Positions 18,292 through 25,673 of a DNA stretch of 41,681 nucleotides are shown here, piece after piece; position 1 is the stretch's first letter; the number at the start of each line of letters is the position of its first letter. A model generated the notes under the pieces. It did no database searches and was not told the origin of the DNA. It was given only the letters and a program-made list of their open reading frames with translations. A program made the position numbers and the translations under genes. Source of the DNA: Candidatus Saccharicenans sp. (GTDB taxonomy: Bacteria > Acidobacteriota > Aminicenantia > Aminicenantales > Saccharicenantaceae); assembly GCA_026414545.1 (NCBI GenBank), contig JAOAIU010000058.1, forward strand, positions 1-41,681, given 5' to 3'.

Positions 18292-19232
18292 AGCCATCTT
18301 CCCTGAAGATACTCATAACCATCATGGTGGTCATCGTGCTGCTGGCTCTGATTGATGGAGTCTACATAGTTTCCGAAACCAACCAGGTTATCATCACCCA
18401 GTTTGGCGAACCCATCGGAGCGGCAGTCACCTCACCGGGAATGCATTTCAAGGTGCCCTTTATCCAGAAGGCCAACTATTTCGAGAAGAGGTGGCTGGAG
18501 TGGGACGGGGATGCTAACCAGATTCCCACCCGGGACAAGAAGTACATCTGGGTCGACACCTACTGCCGCTGGCGAATCAGCGACCCCCTGGTCTTTTACC
18601 AGAGGGTGAAGGATGAACGAGGGGCCCACTCCAGGCTGGACGATGTGGTCGACGGCGAGACCAGAAACGTCATCGCCAGTTATGACCTGATTGAGATCGT
18701 CCGCTCAACCAACCGCGAATTCAACCTGAGCGAAGAATCGGCCCTGCTCGACTACTCGGAAGTCATTGGCAAAATCCAGGTGGGCCGGGGCCGGATAGCT
18801 GAAATGATTCTGGAAAGAGCCTCAAAGATTACACCTGAATTTGGAGTCGAATTGAAAGACGTCAGGATAAAGAGAGTAAACTACGTGGACGAAGTTCAGA
18901 AAAAGGTCTTTGACCGGATGATAGCCGAAAGACGACGGATAGCCTCCAGGTACCGGTCGGAAGGAGATGGCCGCAGCGCCGAAATCCGCGGCCAGAAAGA
19001 GCGCGAGCTGAAGATCATCACCTCGGAAGCCTACCGCAAGGCCCAGGAAATAAAAGGCCAGGCTGAGGCCGAAGCCACGAAAATCTATGCCCAGGCCTAC
19101 AACCTCGACCCGGAATTCTACCAGTTTCTGAAAACGCTGGAAACCTACCGCGGCACCCTGGCTAAGAATACCTGGCTGATACTGACCACTAATTCCGAGT
19201 TTCTAAAATACCTGAAATCAACCTCACGCTGA
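18288..19232 (+). CDS. hflC: FtsH protease modulator HflC
   Basis: This is the partner of HflK: an N-terminal membrane segment (about 7-27), then a band-7 domain (ETNQVIITQFGEPIGAAVTSPGMHFKVPF). A coiled-coil region (IAERRRIASRYRSEGDGRSAEIRGQKERELKIITSEA in part) and the conserved HflC tail (LDPEFYQFLKTLETYRGTL) follow. It is 314 residues long and overlaps hflK by 4 bases (ATGA), so the two are a coupled operon. It converges with the PLP enzyme gene across 37 bases without a clear terminator. Confidence 0.94.
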   Translation: MKPSSLKILITIMVVIVLLALIDGVYIVSETNQVIITQFGEPIGAAVTSPGMHFKVPFIQKANYFEKRWLEWDGDANQIPTRDKKYIWVDTYCRWRISDPLVFYQRVKDERGAHSRLDDVVDGETRNVIASYDLIEIVRSTNREFNLSEESALLDYSEVIGKIQVGRGRIAEMILERASKITPEFGVELKDVRIKRVNYVDEVQKKVFDRMIAERRRIASRYRSEGDGRSAEIRGQKERELKIITSEAYRKAQEIKGQAEAEATKIYAQAYNLDPEFYQFLKTLETYRGTLAKNTWLILTTNSEFLKYLKSTSR

Positions 19233-19269
19233 CTTTTAATTGATTCCGACGGTATAACTTTAGGGCCAG

Positions 19270-20331
19270 TTAGGAGAGCAACTGGTCGGCAAAGGCAAAC
19301 AGGGCCGGGGTTCCGCCGGTGTGGACGAAGACAATCCTGTCTGAAGCCGAAAAATAACCTTTCTGGGAGAGGTCAAGCAGGCCGATCATAGCCTTGCCGG
19401 TATAAACTGGGTCCAGGACCAGGGCCTCTTTTTGAAGAACTGTGCTTATTATTTTTGAAATTTCCGGGGTAACCCGACCATAGCCCTGGCCCAGATAATC
19501 GTCAAACAGAATAATGTCTCGGTCATCAATATTTATCCTTAAACCCAGAGTCTCAACCAGTTCCCCGGCAATTTTTTTAACCCGAGGGAGAAAGTCCTCT
19601 TTCCTGTCAGAAACGCAGATGCCGACAATTCGGGTACTGAGTCCCAGAGCCTTGGCTCCTACCACCAGCCCGGCCTGGGTGCCGCCCGAACCGGTGGCCA
19701 CAATCACATAATCCGGTTCTCCTGACCCGGCCGTCTGCCTGGCTATTTCAATCATCTCCATTAGGTAAGCCAGAGCACCCAGAGGCTTTCCCATGTTTCC
19801 CCCGGTCATGGAACCGCCGACCGAAACCAGATAGGGATTACGGCCGTTTTTTCTTTCGCCGCTGGCCACTTCTTCGAGTAGCCTGAAGGCCTGTTCCTGG
19901 TCAGGAGATTTACCCCCGGTCTCGGTTTCCACCAGCCTGAGCTCCGCACCCAGCAGCTTTTCTATCAGGATGTTGCCCTGGTCTGGAGTCGACAGTTCAT
20001 AGGTCTTAAACAGGACCAGGATGGACTTCAGCCCGCACCTGCGGGCCGCGGCTGCGGTCTGAAGACACCAGTTCGATTGCAGGCTGCCCCAGGTAATAAT
20101 GGTGTCGGCTCCCTGACTGAGGGCATCGGCCAGTACGAATTCCAGCTTGCGAGATTTGTTTCCGCCAAAAGCCAGACCGGTCAGGTCGTCCCGTTTGACC
20201 ATCATTTCCCGTAAACCGAGCTCTCCCGACAGGTTTTCCAGGCGGTAAAGCGGCGTTGGCAGGCAGGTGAGCCGGACCCGGGGATATTTGTTTATCAATT
20301 TCTCCAGTTGATCCGGACTATAGGTGGTCAT
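19270..20331 (-). CDS. D-cysteine desulfhydrase / ACC deaminase family PLP enzyme
   Basis: This 353-residue fold-type II PLP enzyme has the family start (RLTCLPTPLYRLENLSGELG), the VKRDDLTGLAFGGNKSRKLEF block with likely PLP lysine K59, and WGSLQSNWCLQTAAAARR. It also has the glycine loop ATGSGGTQAGL and the late segment ILDPVYTGKAMIGL in slightly varied form (VLDPVYTGKAMIGL). Members desulfurate D-cysteine to pyruvate, H2S and ammonia, or open 1-aminocyclopropane-1-carboxylate; sequence alone does not separate them. The 245-base region upstream holds a 7-bp hairpin and a palindrome that could be regulatory. Confidence 0.85.
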   Translation of the reverse strand: MTTYSPDQLEKLINKYPRVRLTCLPTPLYRLENLSGELGLREMMVKRDDLTGLAFGGNKSRKLEFVLADALSQGADTIITWGSLQSNWCLQTAAAARRCGLKSILVLFKTYELSTPDQGNILIEKLLGAELRLVETETGGKSPDQEQAFRLLEEVASGERKNGRNPYLVSVGGSMTGGNMGKPLGALAYLMEMIEIARQTAGSGEPDYVIVATGSGGTQAGLVVGAKALGLSTRIVGICVSDRKEDFLPRVKKIAGELVETLGLRINIDDRDIILFDDYLGQGYGRVTPEISKIISTVLQKEALVLDPVYTGKAMIGLLDLSQKGYFSASDRIVFVHTGGTPALFAFADQLLS

Positions 20332-20374
20332 TGAATTCTCCTTTATATAAAGGATAAATAAACTAAAATCCGGG

Positions 20375-20393
20375 GCGGCAGATAAACTGCCGC
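20375..20393 (-). promoter_or_regulatory. Perfect 7-bp leader hairpin upstream of the PLP enzyme
   Basis: GCGGCAG and CTGCCGC are separated by ATAAA, 44 bases ahead of the ATG at 20331. On the minus strand it is followed by CCCGGATTTTAG, not a clean T tract. It may be a leader structure or a weak attenuator. Confidence 0.35.
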
Positions 20394-20403
20394 TGACCGG
20401 TCC

Positions 20404-20416
20404 TTGACCAGGTCAA
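20404..20416. promoter_or_regulatory. Operator-like palindrome upstream of the PLP enzyme
   Basis: TTGACC-A-GGTCAA is a perfect 13-base palindrome, with a further TTGACC at 20423-20428. A near-identical palindrome overlaps the outer-membrane barrel promoter at 22349. Binding protein unknown. Confidence 0.4.
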
Positions 20417-20543
20417 CCACATTGACCATTATTCTTTCAGCTCCATACATCAGGAAGAATTCTCACCAGCCCCTTCAACCTGAGTATTCCTCAGCAAAGA
20501 AACCCAGACCTTTTTTGGAGCCACCAATTGTCTCCCACATTTA

Positions 20544-20565
20544 GTTGGTTTATAAAAAAACCAAC
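20544..20565 (-). terminator. Possible terminator of the sugar-isomerase-like gene
   Basis: A perfect 8-bp inverted repeat (GTTGGTTT with AAACCAAC, 6-base A-rich loop) starts 12 bases after the stop at 20577. There is no strong T tract beyond the stem, so it is a weak call. Confidence 0.4.
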
Positions 20566-20576
20566 CCTGGTTCGGC

Positions 20577-22190
20577 TCAGGCTTCTTCCTCCACCGAGTA
20601 GCCCAGGGCCGAAGCCAGATCATAAGCGGCTTTCTTTAGGTCTCCATAAAAAGTTACCCGGTGCCAGCCCCACCGGTCCCAACGGGTAAATAATTTTTCA
20701 AAATCGCCCAGTGGCTCGGCTACCAGTTTGGTCCGACAGGCCCGATCATCAAAGGAATTGCCGAGGGCCTTAGCCTGATGAACCAGAATGGCCCTTTGGC
20801 CCTGGTCAATCTCCAGACTGGTGGTCAAGTAGCCGGCTGGCAAAATAGAGCGCACCGAGGCTCCCTGTCGGTCTTCGGAATGAGTCAGAATTTCAAAAGG
20901 ATTGGCCGGGCCATTCGGTCCGAAAACCCGGCTGGAAGCCACACAGTGAGCATAGATAATATGCCGGCCTGCCATATCCAGGACGGGGTCGGATATGTAT
21001 CCCGGGCGACCACCGGTCATTACCCCGAAAGCCACCATGGTGGCAGTGGACCTCAGGTCGGCCTCACAGGCTCCGACCAGTCCGTGATTATTTAGTTCAT
21101 AAAAACCCAGGCAGGGATAAGCATGGATATGGCCTCCGTAGAATCCCCCCAGGCAATTTATGGTGATAGCCCTGGCCTGGTACCGCTGCAGGAGTTGTTT
21201 CATACCAAGGTACATGGCTGCCGAGTTTACCAGTTCTGAAAACTTTACGTTCTGAACCAGGGCTGCCTGCCGCCACCAGCCGCGGGCTACAGACTTAGCC
21301 TCTTCCCTATCCGCCTTTTCCCAGGCAGTGTTCAATTCAGAAAAAGGCAGGTTTATAACCGGTATGCCCGCTATATCCAGGTTCTCTCCTCCATTCTGGT
21401 CTCGAAACAAGAGAATGGGAGAATATTTCATACGATACACGGTTTCCTCGGGGGCGAGAAGGACCAGAGGGTCAGGGTAGCAGTTGAGATAACCGGGGCT
21501 GGGAGTCAAGTTTTTCCTGACATCAGCAATGAGACCGGAAAAAGTTTTCTCTCCCGGCCCGGTCTTTATCAACTTAAAGGCTCTGACTGCGGCCAGCAGA
21601 TGTTTCGGGTTGGAAGAACAGAGAAACCCAAAGTTTTTCCGGTTCTGACGGGCCAGGTCAGCAGAATAAACCAGAAAACCGCCACTGCCGCCGTACTGGA
21701 AATCCACATAGAGCACAGGCTTCCCGGTTTCTACCGCGGGCTGAACCACGCGGTTCCAGCAGTTCATCTGGAAAACCACATAGCCATCAATTTGGTTTTC
21801 CCGGTCGGCCTCCAGAATGGCGGTTGCCTCTTCAGGGTTGCTGACGGTGGAAACAAGTAGCGAGAATTCTGGCAGATTCTTCTCCAGAATAGACACATAT
21901 TGCTCCATGACCGGCCTGAAGTCAAAACCGAGGTTTGGCCAATCCGGGCGGTCCTGGACCGGACGATGCAGGGCAAAGAGCAGCCTGAGCCGGACCTCTT
22001 TTTTGATGGGCAAAGAAGACAGGTCAAGCAGGGCCACGTTCTGAGCGGCGCTTGATTTTCTGCCTGAACCCAGGAGGCATCCGCCAGCCAGCAGGGCACA
22101 GCGGCCGCAATTGTTGAAAAATTCTCGCCTTCTCATAGAGAAGCAGTTGATGTTGGAGCCACTGCGACTTTTTGATTTTCTGTTGCCCAT
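20577..22190 (-). CDS. Tat-exported protein with L-fucose/L-arabinose isomerase-like fold
   Basis: This 537-residue protein has a twin-arginine signal (RRREFF at about 20-25, then CALLAGGCLLGSG); the Cys after LAGG could also be a lipidation site. The mature part resembles the sugar ketol-isomerase fold. An N-terminal Rossmann-like region has IDGYVVFQMNCWNRVVQPAVETGKP in part, and the C-terminal part has CLGFYELNNHGLVGACEADLRSTATM plus IYAHCVASSR, matching the metal-site regions of fucose isomerases. Those enzymes are normally cytoplasmic, so an exported version is unusual; substrate is unknown. AAGGA stands 8 bases before the ATG at 22190, so the extended n-region appears genuine. The promoter is shared in a divergent region with the barrel gene. 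Confidence 0.72.
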   Translation of the reverse strand: MGNRKSKSRSGSNINCFSMRRREFFNNCGRCALLAGGCLLGSGRKSSAAQNVALLDLSSLPIKKEVRLRLLFALHRPVQDRPDWPNLGFDFRPVMEQYVSILEKNLPEFSLLVSTVSNPEEATAILEADRENQIDGYVVFQMNCWNRVVQPAVETGKPVLYVDFQYGGSGGFLVYSADLARQNRKNFGFLCSSNPKHLLAAVRAFKLIKTGPGEKTFSGLIADVRKNLTPSPGYLNCYPDPLVLLAPEETVYRMKYSPILLFRDQNGGENLDIAGIPVINLPFSELNTAWEKADREEAKSVARGWWRQAALVQNVKFSELVNSAAMYLGMKQLLQRYQARAITINCLGGFYGGHIHAYPCLGFYELNNHGLVGACEADLRSTATMVAFGVMTGGRPGYISDPVLDMAGRHIIYAHCVASSRVFGPNGPANPFEILTHSEDRQGASVRSILPAGYLTTSLEIDQGQRAILVHQAKALGNSFDDRACRTKLVAEPLGDFEKLFTRWDRWGWHRVTFYGDLKKAAYDLASALGYSVEEEA

Positions 22191-22256
22191 AAGATTATCC
22201 TTATTTAATTTTCATATTAAAAAATTTATCTGTTAATCAGCCTGGCCATCAAGATG

Positions 22257-22286
22257 ACAATACTTTCAGTCGAGAGCCGGTGTCAA
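22257..22286 (-). promoter_or_regulatory. Promoter of the Tat-exported isomerase-like gene
   Basis: On the minus strand TTGACA (22286-22281) and TATTGT (22262-22257) are separated by 18 bases, giving a leader of about 60 bases to the ATG at 22190. Confidence 0.5.
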
Positions 22287-22348
22287 GACAAAATTATTCA
22301 ATAAATGGCATTTTTTTGAAAAAATTTGACCGTAAGCGACTAAAAATA

Positions 22349-22377
22349 TTGACAGGTCAACAATTTAGGCCTAATAT
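22349..22377 (+). promoter_or_regulatory. Consensus sigma-70-type promoter with overlapping palindrome
   Basis: TTGACA (22349-22354) and TAATAT (22372-22377) are separated by exactly 17 bases. The -35 lies in the perfect palindrome TTGAC-AG-GTCAA (22349-22360), which could be an operator. The predicted transcription start is near 22384, at the start codon itself. Confidence 0.65.
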
Positions 22378-22380
22378 CTA

Positions 22381-23556
22381 ATGAAAATGTTTATATCGGC
22401 TGATAACAAAAGACTAAGGAAGACCGGAAAGAAAGGGTTACTCTTCCTCTGTCTTTTTCTGGCATTTCTAACGACAGCTATTTTCCCTCAACAGACTGTC
22501 GTCAAGAAAGATGGTCAACAGATTGTGATAAGTAGAGAGTCAGAGCCAGACCGGATGGGTCTGACCCTCCTGCCCATAATTTATTATACGCCTGAAACTA
22601 GGCTGGCCTTTGGACTGGGCGGCCTGGTTACCTATCGTTTCGGCCTGATCTTCAAACAGGCCCGCCCCAGCACCATGTTCATAGGTGCCGTCTATACCCA
22701 GTTGAAACAGTTTACCCTTCAGATCAAACCGGAAATATACCTAAACAACAATTCATTCTTTCTGGCTGGAAACTTCATGGCCGAACGTTTCCCGACCAAA
22801 CTCTGGGGAATTGGCCCGGATACCTCTGATGATATGGAAGAAGTGTATACGCCGCAGAGGTTTCTGATGGAAATTGGGCTGCAACACAGCCTGGGCCGGA
22901 ACCTCCCGCTCTACCTCGGCTTGAAGTATCGCCTGGAAAGCACCAAGATAGTTGAAACCGAGCCGGGCAAGCTTCTGGATCAGGACCTGGTTCTTGGAAG
23001 CCGTGGCGGGCTTCTGTCCGGACCGGGCCTGGTGGCCAGCTATGATAACCGTGATAATATTTTCTATCCGAACAAAGGCTTTTACCTTCAGGCAAATATC
23101 AACTGGAACGACCATTTCTTCGGGAGCGATTATGACTTTTTGAGCTTCCAGCTCGACCTGCGTAACTACCATCGGGTTGGCGATGATCAGGTCCTGGCCA
23201 TTCAGGCCCTGGCCGAAACCAGTACCGGTGATGTTCCGTTCTACCGGCTGCCCCGCCTCGGAGGGGATTCCCTGCTCCGCGGTTTTTACAATGGCCGTTT
23301 CCGGGATATGAACCTGGTAGCCTTTCAGGCCGAGTACCGCTTCCCGGTCTGGAAAAGACTGGGGGCAGTTGTTTTTGGGGCTATGGGCAGCCTGGCCGAC
23401 CGTTTCCGAAACCTATCCTTCGATAACCTAAAATACGCAGCTGGCTTCGGCTTAAGGTTTAAGATCATCCCCAAAGAGAACGCCAACCTGCGGGTGGACC
23501 TGGCCTTTGGACCCGGAACCTATGGGATTTATTTTAAGGCCGGGGAATCCTTCTGA
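22381..23556 (+). CDS. BamA/TamA-like outer-membrane beta-barrel (surface antigen D15 domain)
   Basis: This 391-residue predicted outer-membrane protein has a basic start and a hydrophobic signal (GLLFLCLFLAFLTTAIFPQQ). It then shows alternating beta strands and the conserved late D15-barrel motif RLPRLGGDSLLRGFYNGRF followed by FQAEYRFPVW. No POTRA repeats are visible, so it is a stand-alone barrel related to BamA/FhaC rather than BamA itself. An upstream consensus promoter ends only 3 bases before the ATG. Either the mRNA is leaderless or initiation uses the third codon, also ATG (22387). No Shine-Dalgarno is seen. Function (transport, lipid or protein insertion) is not determinable here. 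Confidence 0.82.
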   Translation: MKMFISADNKRLRKTGKKGLLFLCLFLAFLTTAIFPQQTVVKKDGQQIVISRESEPDRMGLTLLPIIYYTPETRLAFGLGGLVTYRFGLIFKQARPSTMFIGAVYTQLKQFTLQIKPEIYLNNNSFFLAGNFMAERFPTKLWGIGPDTSDDMEEVYTPQRFLMEIGLQHSLGRNLPLYLGLKYRLESTKIVETEPGKLLDQDLVLGSRGGLLSGPGLVASYDNRDNIFYPNKGFYLQANINWNDHFFGSDYDFLSFQLDLRNYHRVGDDQVLAIQALAETSTGDVPFYRLPRLGGDSLLRGFYNGRFRDMNLVAFQAEYRFPVWKRLGAVVFGAMGSLADRFRNLSFDNLKYAAGFGLRFKIIPKENANLRVDLAFGPGTYGIYFKAGESF

Positions 23557-23638
23557 AAACAGTACTCATAACAATCAGGCAGGTCTTTTCGGCCGGATTC
23601 ATATCATCCATTTCTAACTGCCTCTTCGCATTTGATTT

Positions 23639-24541
23639 TCAAGGCCGGATTCTTGTTGTCTGACCCGCTCCTGTTGCCGAAAGGCTGAAACCATGAGAGA
23701 GGCAGGAGGTCGGACAGACCTGTTCACATTTCAAGCATCTGATACACTGCGAACTGTCTGGATTCTCATATATCCTGATACTTACCGGACAAATCTTCTG
23801 ACAGGCGTCACAGACAATGCATCTCTCCAGGTCGACTTTCATTCTGAAGGCACTGACCCGATTAAAGAAGCCCAGCATCGTCCCCAGAGGGCAGACCGTC
23901 CGACAAAATGGCCTCATGGAAACGGACATCCATGCCAGAAATATAACCAGCAGGCCCAGCTTCCAGGCAAACAGATAACCAAGCTGGGCTCTGATGCCTG
24001 GATCAAGTCCCGAAAGAATCAGACCGGCCTCAAGGGTGCCCGCTGGACAGACCCACTTGCAAAACCAGGGCCAGCCCAGTCCTGAGGCATCCATTACCAG
24101 CAGAGGCAAAAGCCAGACCAGAAAAACCAGGACTATGTACCGGAAATAGGTCAAAAAAGCAGGAATCCGAATTTTTGGCAGCGGGATCTTATAAACCAGC
24201 TCCTGCAGCAGCCCAAAAGGACACAACCAGCCGCAGGGAAGCCTCCCCCCTATTGTTCCCATCAGGGCGATACTTCCCATAACATACAGCCCCAGCTTTT
24301 TCTGGCCGGCAGCCAGGTTGTATCTCAGAGAATTAAGGGAGTTCTGGAGAGCTCCAACCGGGCAGGCGCCTATGGCCGCCGGGCAGGAGTAACAGTTAAG
24401 AGCTGGCAGGCAAAGCCCCTTGGTCCTGGCCTGGCTGATATTTCCTTTCAGGGGAGAAAGAAAATCAAGGTTGAAGCCCAGGGCGGCCGCAATTTGAAAT
24501 ATCCTTCTCTTGCCTTCAGTCTTCAAGCCCGTGATTTTCAT
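23639..24541 (-). CDS. NapH/YccM-type polytopic membrane 4Fe-4S protein
   Basis: This 300-residue inner-membrane protein has five or so hydrophobic segments and many cysteines. An N-terminal motif CLPALNCYSCPAAIGACP is followed by three NapH-like CPxG elements (CGWLCPFG, CKWVCPAG, CRTVCPLG). Two ferredoxin-type sites sit at the C-terminus (CIVCDACQKICP, CIRCLKCEQVCP). Such proteins pass electrons from quinol or a soluble donor across the membrane. The frame opens at 24571, but the ATG at 24541 has GAGGGA 8 bases upstream and starts 11 bases after the CXXC gene stop, so it is preferred. It is third in a tight operon with a periplasmic rhodanese and a 47-residue CXXC protein, suggesting a sulfur or thiol redox role. 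Confidence 0.86.
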   Translation of the reverse strand: MKITGLKTEGKRRIFQIAAALGFNLDFLSPLKGNISQARTKGLCLPALNCYSCPAAIGACPVGALQNSLNSLRYNLAAGQKKLGLYVMGSIALMGTIGGRLPCGWLCPFGLLQELVYKIPLPKIRIPAFLTYFRYIVLVFLVWLLPLLVMDASGLGWPWFCKWVCPAGTLEAGLILSGLDPGIRAQLGYLFAWKLGLLVIFLAWMSVSMRPFCRTVCPLGTMLGFFNRVSAFRMKVDLERCIVCDACQKICPVSIRIYENPDSSQCIRCLKCEQVCPTSCLSHGFSLSATGAGQTTRIRP

Positions 24542-24552
24542 GACTAAGTCCC

Positions 24553-24696
24553 TCAGCCGATGCCGATGCATTCCAGACAGACCGTGACTGCCTTTTGCCA
24601 GACGACACGGAACTCTCCTGCCAGCAATCCCAGGACTATGAAGACAACCGACACCAACAGAAAAGCAAAAAATAGTATCCGTCTTTTTTTAATCAT
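24553..24696 (-). CDS. Small CXXC membrane protein, CD1871A-like family
   Basis: This 47-residue gene is easily missed. It starts MIKKRR, then has one hydrophobic segment (about 7-26), a GE turn (27-28), and ends in KAVTVCLECIGIG, with C40 and C43. The positive-inside rule puts the CXXC end in the periplasm. GGAGG lies 5 bases before the ATG, inside the final codons of the rhodanese gene. The next gene begins 11 bases after the stop. The C-terminal CLECIGIG signature fits the small CD1871A-type CXXC family, which I recall being encoded beside 4Fe-4S membrane proteins; this is from memory, and its function is unknown. A thiol-disulfide or persulfide handover role is inference. Confidence 0.78.
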   Translation of the reverse strand: MIKKRRILFFAFLLVSVVFIVLGLLAGEFRVVWQKAVTVCLECIGIG

Positions 24697-24698
24697 AA

Positions 24699-25604
24699 TT
24701 ACCTCCGGCTGGTTTCAACCGGCAGGTCGTCCCGGTTACTCCACTCGTTGAAACTCCCGTCGTACAATTGTACTCTGGGATAATTTAGAAGATATTTTAG
24801 AGTCAGATAGGTATGGGAAGCCATCAATCCCTGTCCACAGGAAACAATTATGGTCCGGTCGGGGGTTATGCCCATCTCCTTAAGGTTTTCAGCTATCATC
24901 CTGAGGTCTTTCCAGGTTCCGTCCTCCTTCAGAAAAGATGCCCAGAAGATGTTGACCGCACCGGGGATATGTCCATTTCTCTTCCAGTTTCCGCGCTCTC
25001 CTGAGAATAGTTCAGCCGACCGGACATCGAGGAGGACGGTAGTCCGGTGGTCGCGATTTCTGACCTGGTCCAGAAGCACCCGGACCGATTCGTCGGGATT
25101 GACTTTCTGGCCATAACTTTTTCGGCTCAATACCGGATAATCGCGCGACACCGGCCTGTTTTCGCTCTTCCAGCGGTTAAAACCGCCGTCAAGAATGGCC
25201 CAGCTCGAATGCCGGATATAATCAAGGGCCCAGGCCAGATAGGTTGCGCGGTAATTATTGATTTCGGTGTAGATGATTATGGTTGTCTTGTGATCGATGC
25301 CCATTTCTTCCAGCAACCTAGTCAGGATTTCGGCTGGAATGAGACGCCCTGGGACTCCGTTCTGTGGCCAGCGCAAGACAGTCTCATCCAGGTAAACGGC
25401 TCCCGGGATATGCCCAGACCAGTAGTCTCTTATATCAGCTCTCATATCTATGACCCTGAGATTGGGCAGGTTGAGGTTGGCCTGCAGCCATTCTCCCGAT
25501 ATCAGGCGACGGTCCGGACTTTGAGCCCGGAGAACATAACAAAATGCTAAGCTCATGATAAACAGAGCTGCCACCCGAATAGCTTGTTCAGTTCTTCTTT
25601 TCAT
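24699..25604 (-). CDS. Exported tandem-domain rhodanese (thiosulfate/3-mercaptopyruvate sulfurtransferase-like)
   Basis: This 301-residue protein has a Sec signal (VAALFIMSLAFCYVLRAQ) and two rhodanese domains. The N-terminal domain (about 33-155) has the fold motifs RVIDMR and GHIPGAVYLD but no cysteine at the active loop (IYTEINNYRA). The C-terminal domain (about 165-300) carries LLDVRS, GHIPGAVNIFW and the catalytic loop CGQGLMAS with Cys256. It would form a persulfide and pass sulfane sulfur to an acceptor, here in the periplasm. The small CXXC gene starts 2 bases after its stop and uses a Shine-Dalgarno inside it, so the two are translationally linked. The GH127 gene lies 69 bases upstream on the same strand. 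Confidence 0.88.
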   Translation of the reverse strand: MKRRTEQAIRVAALFIMSLAFCYVLRAQSPDRRLISGEWLQANLNLPNLRVIDMRADIRDYWSGHIPGAVYLDETVLRWPQNGVPGRLIPAEILTRLLEEMGIDHKTTIIIYTEINNYRATYLAWALDYIRHSSWAILDGGFNRWKSENRPVSRDYPVLSRKSYGQKVNPDESVRVLLDQVRNRDHRTTVLLDVRSAELFSGERGNWKRNGHIPGAVNIFWASFLKEDGTWKDLRMIAENLKEMGITPDRTIIVSCGQGLMASHTYLTLKYLLNYPRVQLYDGSFNEWSNRDDLPVETSRR

Positions 25605-25673
25605 TTTAACCTGTCCTCTTACCTGTAATTATCAATATTCAATATAACAATATTCGGCAGAACTGATATACTG

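Noticed and set aside
19265-19286. 6-bp inverted repeat (CCAGTT with AACTGG) between hflC and the PLP enzyme
   Set aside because: Short stem, overlaps coding sequence, and no T tract in either direction.
20343-20450. 35-residue open frame (MYGAERIMVNVVDL...) upstream of the PLP enzyme
   Set aside because: No Shine-Dalgarno, no recognisable family, and the stretch holds a hairpin and palindrome that explain it better as regulatory DNA. A decayed gene remnant remains possible.
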